64,000 nt of DNA, taken from the NCBI GenBank assembly GCA_907165065.1, contig OU015543.1, positions 9,985,501-10,049,500 of the forward strand, in the 5' to 3' direction. This DNA comes from Caprimulgus europaeus (lineage: Eukaryota; Chordata; Aves; Caprimulgiformes; Caprimulgidae). The notes beneath the pieces were generated by a model. It saw nothing but the letters and a program-made list of their open reading frames with translations, was not told the DNA's origin and did not search any database. Position numbers and translations under genes: made by a program. Position 1 is the first letter of the stretch; each line of letters begins with the position of its first letter. This document shows, in pieces, positions 39,301 through 51,300 of the stretch.

Positions 39301-42300
39301 TTTTAATCCCCTTGGCTTGCAGAGCAGCACAGTGTGCTACTGAGTGCGTGTCCACCATGGCAACAGCAGTGGTACTCCAAAAATTCGATTTCCACGGTGC
39401 CCCTGGGCCTTGCCTTGACATCTTCATTGTTCCACAGCAAAATAAATAAATAAAAATCCAAGGGTAGCATCAAGGCAGTGCGAAATATGGAATGCTATAG
39501 ACCAGGGTTACCTAATGGTTAATTTAGAAAGGAACATATCATTAAAAACGTATGAAGATGGCTACATATTGATGTTGTATAAATATTTAAAGGGATGCCT
39601 CTCATAAGGGCAGTGTTCCAAGCTATACCTAAAATAACGTGTGTGAAGGAAAATTAAAAGAATATTTCACCATTTGGACCTGTTTAATCTGCCTTCAAAA
39701 GGCTTTTTCAGCCCAGCTACTGAACATTAGTATGGGAAAGGATATCAGATAAAACTCATTTTTGGTGTAATTTTACCAAAGTCAGCAGAGTTAAACTGAA
39801 GATGATTTTTCTGGCCTTTTAAATAGAGTGTAATTTTCTCCATGGGTAGTTATTAAATGCTATTGAGAGAGATTGCTGCTGCTGTTGGAAAGGCTTTCTG
39901 GAGAGGTCACTCTGTCCCATGTGAACAGCATCAGTGAAAAAAACAGAAGGTTTGTAGTTTTTACAACTTGAAGAGTCCCTGGGGGCTGTAACTACACCAC
40001 ACATCACTGCCTGACCCAAAGCTCAGAGCACATATCTCTCCTGAGTTGAGATATCCTGGCCTGACGTCCACTCCTACATTACAGGAATTCTACCCACAGA
40101 AATCACTTAAAATATTGGAGGGGGCATTGCAAAAGATATCCATGAGGATATGTGGTCCCACCTCCATCAGAGAGGACATATTCCTGAAGTACACTTTCTG
40201 AGGCTCAGCTGCTCCATGTTGACATTTTGGGGCTGGTTAGGGTTTGTGTCCCTTTCACCAGCTGTCCTAAGCACTGGTTGAGAAGGACATTCTCTATCCT
40301 TCTTTCCTGGACTCTGATTCCTGTAGTCTTGTCTGCACATGGACCAATTTGAAAGGTGCAAAAATGCCCAACTGAGCACCTGCTGCATGTCATGACATGA
40401 CAGACACCTCAGGCTGAATAAGTCCCACACTAAAAGGTTCCTATTTTTTTGGCATTGGCAAGATTCGCTTCTGAGAAGGCACCGTTGCTGTCAGAGCTCT
40501 CAAAAGGCACAGCAAGGACCTGGATCTCAAGTGCATGGCATTGTCCCTCACACGGAGTGCTCACCAGGTACCCAAATTGCATAGACAGGCAGAAGCCAAG
40601 TCATAGCCCAACATTAACCCTACTGCAAGTTGACATAGGCAGGTCCCCACCCTGCACACACATTTCCAGAATTGCTCTTTCAAAGCACCTGGGTTTTCTT
40701 CTCACCTATGCAGGGAGCTCAGCTGTCTAGCCAAGGACCCTGCCCTGTCTTGCAGAAATCAGAAGCTCAATTCTTAGGCAATGCAGCACCAAACTCTGCC
40801 TGGATCGTGCATAAATCAAGACAAATCTTGGCTTAATTGGGGGCCAAACCTGGAGAATCATTTAACCATTTTACAAAAAACCTAACTAGAAAGACTCTCG
40901 GGATGGAAACAGGAACACACGAGACCTCACAATTTATGGATCTATTAACTTCCCACTGGTGAAATTAAAATGCAAAATAGTATCTCTAAACAAAATTGTG
41001 AAGCTCTGTCCCTTGAGATAGTTAAAAATTAAATGGGCAAAGCATATACCAGAGGACCTATTTTTACCCTTGTAGGACTGTGGGCTAGATCGTAGGTATT
41101 TTCTCTCTCTCACAGCTACAATGCTGAGCTCCCAGAAAGGATTTATCTGTGAAATACAGTGAAGCTCAGCAATAATTACCCATTGTGCTATGTGATGAGC
41201 CATCCTTTTGGTTCTTCAGTAACCCGTGCACCTGGACTTTAACTAAAACCAAATAATATGCACAGAAAACATTTTTATGTAAGAGGAGGTGAACATCGCT
41301 AAAAATCAGAGAGCCTTTGTATGGCATGCCAAGCCGCTGAAGCGAAAAAATGTCTTCAGTGAAAGGGCTCAGATGTGAGCATGTTTCAGTGCACAGCTCC
41401 AGGAAAAACTCTGATAATAAATGTGAGCTTGTTATCGTTGCTTTTCAGTGGGAAGTAAAGCCGGAAGCAGGGTCGTGCTGGCTAATTGAAGCTTACATTT
41501 TCATTCAAGCACTGCATTTTAATTATAAACCGGTGACACAAGTGTCACTTAGTTCTTATCCTGTTTTAAGTGTGTGTACGTATAAAAAATATTTTCAGTT
41601 ATTAATTTATTCTTGTGATCATATTCATTATCCTACATTATGTCTACCAGGCACGTGTCTAATGACATGTTTGATACATGCTAATTCTTATGCCTCTTTT
41701 AATACAGGGCTTACAGACACATTTTGGGCTGAACACAGTGCCAGTTGGCCACCAAAACAGGTGCACATTAATGCTAGAAAATCAGCGTTAGGAGCTGTGT
41801 ACCCATATTCTAGCCAGCTGCAACCACTTGCTCAGCCCTCCCGGGGCACAGCAGTCATGCCAGAAGAAGGGATAACCTGTGGGACTGGCTGCATCCAGTG
41901 CTGACAGTGAGGTCCTGGCTGCCCAAGCCTGGCCCTGATCCTGAACCATTTCCCATCGCCCAGCTTCTGCGTGTGATCCTGATTTCCTCTGATCCTGCAA
42001 AGTTGAGAGTCCTGGCTCTTTGCGCGGCCAAAGCCCTGGGTAAGACTTAGAATTCAGGTGGAAAATCTCTGGCCTCTTTTTTCCTTCTCTATGGGGTTTC
42101 GCTGCTGTGTCCAAAGACTGTCTCCACCTAGAATGCTGCCATTTATACACAGAAATTAAAATAAAATGAGGAAAAGGTCACTGGGAATTGGCTACCGAGA
42201 GAGATCAAGTCAGACATTAAAAATCAGACCAAGAGTACAAGTAAAAACAAGGGGAATATCCCTAGAAAGCAAGTTATGAGGGTAAACCTCTTTCGAAGAC

Positions 42301-45300
42301 ACTGGCTGGAATGGGATAGCTATTTTTTTCTCCTCTTAATTTGCTACCAAACCATAAAGAGGATTTTACTTTAATAAGCACGACCGTAGCGGGACACTGC
42401 AAATGAATTGTTCGAATGGCTATAATTAGAAGTAATACTGTGAACACAGCCCTAACATCAGTCCTCAATACTACATGTTTTATTTCAGGTCTTGCATCTT
42501 TAAGGATCCCAAAGCATCTCCAAAACTGTCTGCATTTGCCAGTGCTAAAGGCAAGGACAAGAGTACAGCAAAATGTGCAGAGCAAAGGAGAAACGCGTAC
42601 CAACCTCTGAAGCAAACCTTCACTGAGGAGAACCACGGGATGTTTAATGCAATGATTAGCAGAGAGCAGCATAGTCTTGGATAAATATTTTTGGAAACAC
42701 CTAAGTAACTTAAAACACGAAATCCTGTTGACTCCCAATGCAACACACGCTTCAAAGAGAAACCTTCACTGGAAAGACGTTTAGAATAAGCCGTGGTCTT
42801 TGAAAAGGCTACACATCATCTCGGAGGCTCTTCTGTCGACAGACAAAAATGTGTTTTCACAGCGGGTAGAGCTGGGGGGACGTGGACCAGCTCTGATCCA
42901 AATGCAGGGTGGGCAGATCCAAGCAACGTGAAGCCTGAGCCAAGAAACTCAGTCTCTTGCCAGGTTTATTGGCTTGGGTTCAGCACATGCATAAATGTAG
43001 AGGAGCTTTTGGATCGGGAATGTCTGCGTCCTACCGGTCTGTCTGGAAGAGGTTGGTCTGTCTGCAAAGAGCACATTGATGACCCCAAAATTGCTGTAAT
43101 GGCAAATACCTGATGCTCTGCTGCGTGTTGGCAGGAGGATGAGGATAAGGATTCATCTGGTTAGGGTTAGCAACTCTAGTTTTAAGAAGCCATTTCCAAA
43201 CTGTTCCTTAGCTCCCCAATTTATTAATTGATATTTTATCATGTCTAGGATAGCTCTGCTTGATACTGACATTTTCCAGCAGTTCCCCTAATAAAATCCA
43301 ATTGAAATCATTAATAACATTGCCAAGCTGTAATTGTACAGAATAAACTGTTGTCAGCTGAGTGTATGTCAGGTGGCAGAGTGGGACCAGGGGATATGAA
43401 ATTTGGGAGGAGTGATTCTCAAATCAAGAGAGTCTCCCTCTGTAAACCAAGTTCCTGAAGTTATGGCAGTTCACAGTTGCCAGCAAACAACCTCCCCACC
43501 ATCAGCAGAGGTGTAGCTGGAGTAAGATAGTCTGGTTTGGGTGATTTACTCCACTGGCTCAAGTAACAGAGATCTGTTGAGTGAATGTGAGGGCTTCCAC
43601 CCTGTTCATGATCCGTGTGGATAACAATATGATGTGACATAATGCAACTTGCTGTTTCATCAGCTTGCTAAAAACAAACAAACAAACACACAAAGAAACC
43701 AACTCCAGCCAATTTTGCCTTCAAATGGATGCAAGTATGTAAAGGAACATTGCTATGGTTTACCCGAGTTTAGAAGATCCACTGGACAAAGCTGATTAAA
43801 GCCCACTATTGTCTTCAGTGAGTCATATACAAAGGAATATTATGAACTTTCATATCTGGCTACCTTTGAAAACTCAGTTTAAATAGTCACAAGGTCTTCC
43901 ACCATTAAGAGTTTGCTATTTCATTTGCTTGTGGGCAGCTGAATGCGGGGGCTGAGCTTTAAAAAAAACCCCAAACCAACAGTATGGCAATTCTTATAAC
44001 AAAATTATCCAGTGTTTGGCTAATAGTCATCACTGATATTCAGTGAGCCATGCCATAGGTATGCACAGCTCTAAGATAGGTATATGCAATAAGTTGTATT
44101 TTAGATTTGATTATATTTAGGCAATGTACCTCTGGCAAGATCCTATTTCAAGTTTTAATGCCTTACAGCAACAATAGATAAACTATACCTCTGGGATGCA
44201 AGTAAGACACAATAACAATCCTAATGTTACAGAATGCTATATATTTGGACAGGACAAAATATTCAGTCATCCATATTCTCCACAAAATTGCATTATTTAA
44301 AAAGTATAAATGGGAGAAAACTGATCTGAAACCTCCAGTAGGCAATTGGCAGTGACTTAAAAACGGTTATTAACTAAATCTGAAAAAAAACCCCAACCCC
44401 TGGCAGCTAAACAAGGGTGGTAATTCCTCACTGAACTGGGTGCCTCTCCCACTCAAACAGGGGATGCTCGTTGCCTCTGAATATCTTTGAAATATTTGGC
44501 ATTGCCAAGCTCACGGTACTGGCTAAGTGAGAAGCATTCAAAGGGCATAACTAAGTGGCACAATTCCAAAACAGCAATTAAAAGGCGGAACGCTTGAAAA
44601 AGAACAATAAAGGAGGTTAATTTGTATGGGGGCTTGGCAATCTGCACAGGAAATACTGTAATTCCATAACGCAATCTCCCTGCTCCATCTCTCTGTATCA
44701 TTACTGCATATTTATAATCTCACATTCCTTCACATATAACATTTGACTAAAAATGACTCAATCCAATTGAAGAACTTACAGTGCTATTTGTAAAGTAAGC
44801 AGGAGCCTGGATAAACACAGGGGAAACAAAGTAAAACAGGTAGAGAAAAGTGAACCCAAACCTCATACCTTTTGACAAGTATATGATTATACATATTTTA
44901 TTGGCAGGAGGGTACAGAGATGCTCGAGAGTTAAGAAGAGAAATTAAAAAGTCTCGATTTCTCCCTGGGGCAGTATCTACCAGTTTTCTCAAGAAGGACT
45001 CTTGCTCTGCCACTGAAAAGCTAATTTAGAAGGTTCCTTTTTGGCAGAAGGAAAGTTATTACATTTCAGCAAGGAGAGAAAAAAAGAGAATGAGAACAAA
45101 GATGTTCAGACAACAGGATGCCACGAGGAGGAGGAGGAGGAGGAAGAGGGGCTGGCGTATCTGCCAGGCTAAATCAAGAACTGCTTCAACGCTTTCACTG
45201 CACTTGACCCACAGCATGCACCAACTGGCAAAAATGCCCCCAATTTGAAGGGCAATCTAGCTAAAGTCTGTCTAGGCTGGGCCATCCATTCTGCAGGCAG

Positions 45301-48300
45301 CTTGCCCCGAGGCTTGCTATTTTGAGAGATTAGACAGGCCACATATCATTATTATTATTATAATAATAAACCCCAGTACAGAGAAAGCCACAATCTCAAG
45401 TGTTGCTGTGGTCCCCAGCACCTCTGTGTGCCCCCCAAAATAGCCAAAACAACCACTCTGAAAGTAAAAATATGATGCAAAGCCCAGGGAAGAAGCACCT
45501 TCCACTCTCAAATTTTGATGGTAAAATGAACTGATGTACTTTGAGTGTGGAGACAAATAACTAAAGGAAACAACTATCTGGGAATAAAAGAGAAAGAACA
45601 AAATATATTGTAATTTAACGGATCAAAATATGCTGAAGAGGTGAGAGACATTAGGCCAAGGCAGAAAACAGTGAGAAGCCCTGCACAGCACTGGAGCTGT
45701 CTACTGAAAACCTCCTTTTGTTCTGAAGTCATAAATGTGTGTCAGCCTCTCAGACATATGGGCAGTTGTACATTTATCCTGTTTATTTTACTACTCCTGT
45801 TCATCCTGCCTTGCCATCTGTTGGTAAGAATTTGGATGCTGAACCATAAGTCTGCAACATAATAAATACCAGTAAACAGAAATCTGAAATGAAGATAAGC
45901 ACAAAGTAATGTTTGGAAGCAGGACCAGTTTTGCAGTTCGATAGTATGACTTATTTCCTGAGATGAGTCTTGGCTCAGAAAAGAAGAACCATCAGGAAAA
46001 GGTCCAATTGAAGGGACAGATCTACAATCCCTTCTCTTATATTGGCTTCATATTGGCATAATTCCACCGCCTTCCTAGAAAGCAGTTAAATTTACGTAGG
46101 TGGAGAATCAGACTTAATCCTATCCCTCAAGGAAGACATGCTTAAACACAAAATATTGCATGTATAAAACATAAGTTGCAAGCAAAATGCTCTAAACCCA
46201 GTTAAAGTAGTGTTCATACACCTTCCCTGAGCTGGGCAGCCCTATCGCCGTGTCCCAGTTTCTCTACATCTCCTTTTCCCTTTTATCATTAGTATGAGAG
46301 GAAAATGGGTGGGAAGGAAGCACGGTTATCCCTCCTAGTCAGGGGCAGGAAGATAAAATAACTGGTCCCAAATCAGGCAGGAAACCTAGTGAAGCTCAGA
46401 TCCTCAAGCTCATCCATCCTCCTCCTCCCTCTCCATTTCCATTTTGGGGATGCAGAAGTTACTGCTCAGCTCGTTGAGACACCAGCTAAATATACGGGTG
46501 CTGAGAGGTATTAATAACAAATTACACTCAGTACCCAAGTACTCCTACTGCCTCAAAAGAATTAAAATAGGAGATGAAAGCACTAGTCTCCCCTTCTAAT
46601 ATATTTTATTTTTCTTTTTTTCTCTGTTTCTGTAACGATACATGTGACTACAGAATGGAGATACTGGATATATTCCCCTTCTCCCTCAGCTTTTTAAGGA
46701 GCTTCATGTGTCTTGCACCTGGCAAAACTCTGGACAAAGCTACAGGTTCGACAGCATGACCTGGGCAGAAGTAATGCAGATTGACCCAGTGAACAGGACA
46801 GGATCCACTGGAGAAATAATTCCTGTGTCGAAATTTTACAGGAACAAAAAAATAATATTGTCCTGTTTGCCTGTGGTACCAGTTTGCACTGGCAAGGGTT
46901 AGCAGAGCTGCCAGAAGGTAGGGCAAGCCCTGACGAGGTGCAATGGCTGCGAGCTCCTGCCAGTATCTAAAAACAGCAATAAAAGCCCCTGGCAAAGGGT
47001 CAGGTAAAGGTAATGGCAGCTGGAAGAAGCCCAAAAACTACATTACATTACATTGTAAAGGTCCCCACGAACCCCAAAATGACTTACTGTGGCTCTGACA
47101 GATACTACCACAAATGCCATCTGTCAACCACCTACAATCTGCAGGATAATTATATACAGAATAAAAAAAAAACAACTGCAGCACAGTACAGCCATAGGTA
47201 TCCTATTTGCATAACCCAATGCATCCTTGACTCTTTGCACAAAACATTTCTGAAACCTAGGTAAGATGACTGTTATTCACATTACATCTCACACAGACGA
47301 AGAAGCTTTACAGCTGGATTACAAATGTGCTTTCATTGGTTTCCAGCCTTGGGGGGATATCACTAATGCACAGAAAGTCTCTGGGTTGAAAGTTTTGCAT
47401 TGGGATATCTGACATGCAGAGAGCCAGGGAGAAAAAAACCCCAAACTCTCGTGTAGCCTGATAGCTCCCTACTGGCTATATAGTAGATTGAGTTCAAGAA
47501 AGCAAATTAATTCATTAAAGTGACATATATTCAGTCAATTAGCTTCAAATCCCCGTTTCATAGAGCGTCTCAGGAAGAATGGATGTTTTGTTACATCAAT
47601 ACTGTCATTTGAGAACCTCTCTTACAAATGTTCAAAGAGCTGCATTTAGGAGATCCATGCTTTTTTTTATTTGAGAAGAGAATAGATACTGCTGTAGCCC
47701 GTCTTCTGCTGACCATTCCCCCAGCACAGAACTTCTCAGTATTTAAAATCCGTTATGCTATGGACGTTATTTCGAAGAGATTGAACTCTGCATCCCGAAA
47801 GATTGCTCCAAATTCAGAAAGTCCTTCTAGAAAATGGGACTTGAAAAAAATTAACCTCAAAAGGCTGTCAAAAATCACTCCATCAATTGCTGACAAAACT
47901 GCGCTGCTTCAAACACTGTGCAAAGATGATGGTGGAGCTCTAAGAATTGCTTTTAAAAACAATGAGTGCAGCACGGGCATCTTCTCAACAGCAGGTGTTT
48001 CACCAAGGAAAGAGAGATGGTGTGAGCAGGATGTATGGAAAGAAAGAGTGAAAACATGGGCTGAATCTCAGAAAAGTTCTTCTCTAACTTGTTTACATTT
48101 CTTTTGAAAGATTTATGGATGGAAGTTCACTCTTCAGGACCTATAATATATACAAAATACGTACACAGTGTCCAAGAAATAGGCTACGGCACACAGAGAG
48201 TGATTTTTCATAGCAGAGACACCCATTTCTGTGCTCTCCATTCACAGCTACCTTCTTCCACAGGGTGAATATAGAATTACTCACACTCCTGTAAAGACCA

Positions 48301-51300
48301 AGAAGACCAAACACCCCTTAATCCATCTCCTTGTGCCTGTGGATATAACCCCCAAAGCAGATCATGTCTGATATTAAAGTGATATAACATTTGCTCTTTG
48401 ACAAATAAAACTGTGGCACCAGCATTTGAATATCAAGTCTGCGTTGTGTTGAGCTTATTCCAAGCAGTGGTGGTGCTAGGACTTCATAGCACTGCTCTGA
48501 GAAGACTAAAGAATATGAATTCATTCAGGATGAGCCATGAACTGATGGATGGCAGCCTTCCTTTATTTGCTTGCTTCAAACATTTGTAAAAGCATTTTTA
48601 TTTTGTTTTCAAGAGTATCCATGGAAGCAGCGCACGCGCGTGCTGCAGTTCCCATGCTTGTACGGATTCAGCCAAGCTGGAAGACATGCAAATAATTGTG
48701 CAAATGTGTGTTTGTGTAAGTTTTCAAGTCATAAACGATTTACTCAATCTTTCCTCCCAATTATAAATGTTCCTGCCACCCAGTCAGGAAGGACACCATG
48801 ATTCCACGTGAATTAATTAAATAACCAATTGCACCACTTGAAAAGTAAATGGCAAACAGGGAATACTGAAAGAAAGCAGTAGACACAATGGGTTCAAAGA
48901 CATTCATATGCTGAAGTGTTTAATAAAACACTCTCTGAATAAATTTAATTTACAAGCACATTACTTGATTTCCTATCTTGATGTCACAGGGCCTGCAGAG
49001 CTCTCTATTGTGAGCTGGCCTATTAACTCCAGCACGATTGTTCACCAAGATAAGCAGTTTCAGTGGATAAAGTGGTGCTTTAAAAATCTTTTTCTTTCTT
49101 CTAGGGAAATATTTTAATAGCAGATGCTCCTTGTGACTAAGGCTGTGCAAGGCTCACATAGTTGTGCTGCACGTTTCCCGTAGGCATAGGGGCTGCTGGA
49201 AAATGATGATGGTTTAATCTCTCTTTCTCACATTAGCTTGATCACGAAAGGATTATTCATAAGACACAGCATTTGCTGTGTTTGCAAGACTCTGGGCTTC
49301 ACCATCATCACAGGGACCCACAGTTTGTGACAACTGCTGTAGCTTAAGCGTGGACACGGGACATAACAGCAGCCACTTGACATGGGGCCGATTTTCTGGT
49401 TTTATTAATTTGTGAGTTGGGGTGCACATTTCAGGTTGGGTCGGGATGGCTGCATGGGGGCTTCATCCAAAACTTCTTCCTCCAGTGATAGTTTTAACTT
49501 TTTACCTGTCAAAACCACAGTTATTGTAGATGCCATCACCCCAGAAAACAAAAGCCCAGCTTTACCAGGGAGCCCCTGGGCCATTTCATTGCAGAAACTC
49601 AGTCGAATAACATCCACTTCTGCTATACACACATTCATACCAAGAACTATTTTAAACACTTTCCTACGTAAGGCAATTACCTTGGATATACATCTTAAAA
49701 ATCCACGCAGAAATCCTGCTATTGTTTAAAATCCACTCAATGAGCCTCCTACCTCCACCTTTGACAAATACACTAAAAGAACAAAACTGGGATTACACAG
49801 GCAGGAGTTTGACTGATGTATCATTAATGCTACTTCTTGAGTGACTAAGCTCCATAGTAGTATCGACTACTAGTGCTGGAACATGATTTCATCCCCAAGA
49901 CAACTGCAGCTCCAAATAAAGATCATATGCTGGATCCCTAAAGCACATCACTCCAGTTCTTATTACCACGCTAATTTGTCATCAAATCTTGTCCCAAAGA
50001 AGAAAAACAGGAAAATGCTGAGGAACACCTAATAATTTGGTTAGAAGGTTGTTTGTTGCCATTCTGTTTCAATAATTTTGTTTGAAATCTTGGAATTTGG
50101 GATACTGAACAGGTGACTGCTCAAAATCCAGCATACAGGTTGTTTTATGGATGTAGTTGAGAAACATTTTCCTGGCAAATTTCAGTTGACCTGAAATTTA
50201 CTCTGCAAAATGCTTTATTCATGTCAAAAGCAATTTGAGGGGCTGTTCAAGGTATTTTCAGCTTTTGCACATCTGTGTCTTAGATTTGTCTTTTTGAGAT
50301 AAGAGTGAAATGGTGCTTAAGACCATTAAAATAAATTCAGTGGGTTATTATAATTATTACTCCAAACCACAAAAAAGAGTTCTAAAAATAGGTTTGAAGC
50401 CAGACCATTTAATCACATATAAAAATCTATAACTGAAATTATTGTCTTGCTGTGTATCTCCTCAGAGTTGTAACTATTATGTTACTAAAAGACTCATCCA
50501 CTCTGAAGGAGTGATGCTTCGAAACAATCGAGGGGGTGTTGTTTTAAATCAGCTTCTAGAAAGGGTTTTATTATTTTCTGAAACAAAGGAACCTTTCCAT
50601 GTTGATGATGTGGTTTAAAAGTCTGTATAATATGGTCTCCAAGTCCCATGATATGGTTTAAAACACGAATATTTTCATGTATCTATAGATTTTATCTTAC
50701 AAAGACAGAACATACTGAAAACGTAGGAGAGAATGTAGTCGCTGTTCCTCATATCTGTGAACAGATGACAGCTTTCTCAAATTGTCCATTCTTAGCACAT
50801 ATTTGGCAACTTTAAATTTTGTAACTTTGCAATTTGATTATGAGCATTTGAATTTTGAGCAGAAAAGCCCAATTACCATTGGAGAGGTGGGTGCCATGAA
50901 ATGCTTTTTTGTCTCCTGAATTGATCAGGATTTCACCTGCACGCAACTGCTGGGTGGAAATTTTGCAGCAAATACCTTTGCAAATCAGATGTGCTCCGGC
51001 AGGCACAGGCACTGCCTCAGGGATGCAATGAGACCAGCGATCAGCCAGCGTTACTGGGCACGATCTGCTGGGCTCCCCATTTCCCATGACTTCATCAACT
51101 TATTATTATTCTTTTTTTAACAAAGTTCTTACTTAAGTCCAGTTTAAATCAAGGGAAAAATTCCACCAGATTCAATCAAAGCTACACTTAATTCTATAAA
51201 TGAGATTCCTGAAGAACATGCAGCAATCCTGACTTTGGGAAACTCGGGGATTTCTCCTGGAGACGACAGGACCAGTCTAGCAGACCAAGCTCAGCAACTC

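Noticed and set aside
39275-39345. Faint MIR/tRNA-SINE-like segment (GAGCCGGGGTTTTAATCCCC)
   Set aside because: Only about 50 bp are suggestive and no SINE body is recognisable; similarity is too weak to call.
41350-41904. 184-codon plus-strand open frame
   Set aside because: One or two open frames of this length are expected by chance in 64 kb; no domain or family signature is visible. Comparative frame conservation would be needed to revive it.
46740-46780. tRNA-like B box (GGTTCGA)
   Set aside because: The following bases do not complete the B box and no A box or cloverleaf lies upstream.
46648-47034. 128-codon minus-strand frame with a hydrophobic stretch
   Set aside because: No homology, no coherent membrane topology, and located deep in CACNG4 intron 1.
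47628-48107. 159-codon plus-strand open frame
   Set aside because: The length is within chance expectation for AT-rich DNA over six frames; the lysine/serine-rich peptide resembles nothing I know and has no splice context.
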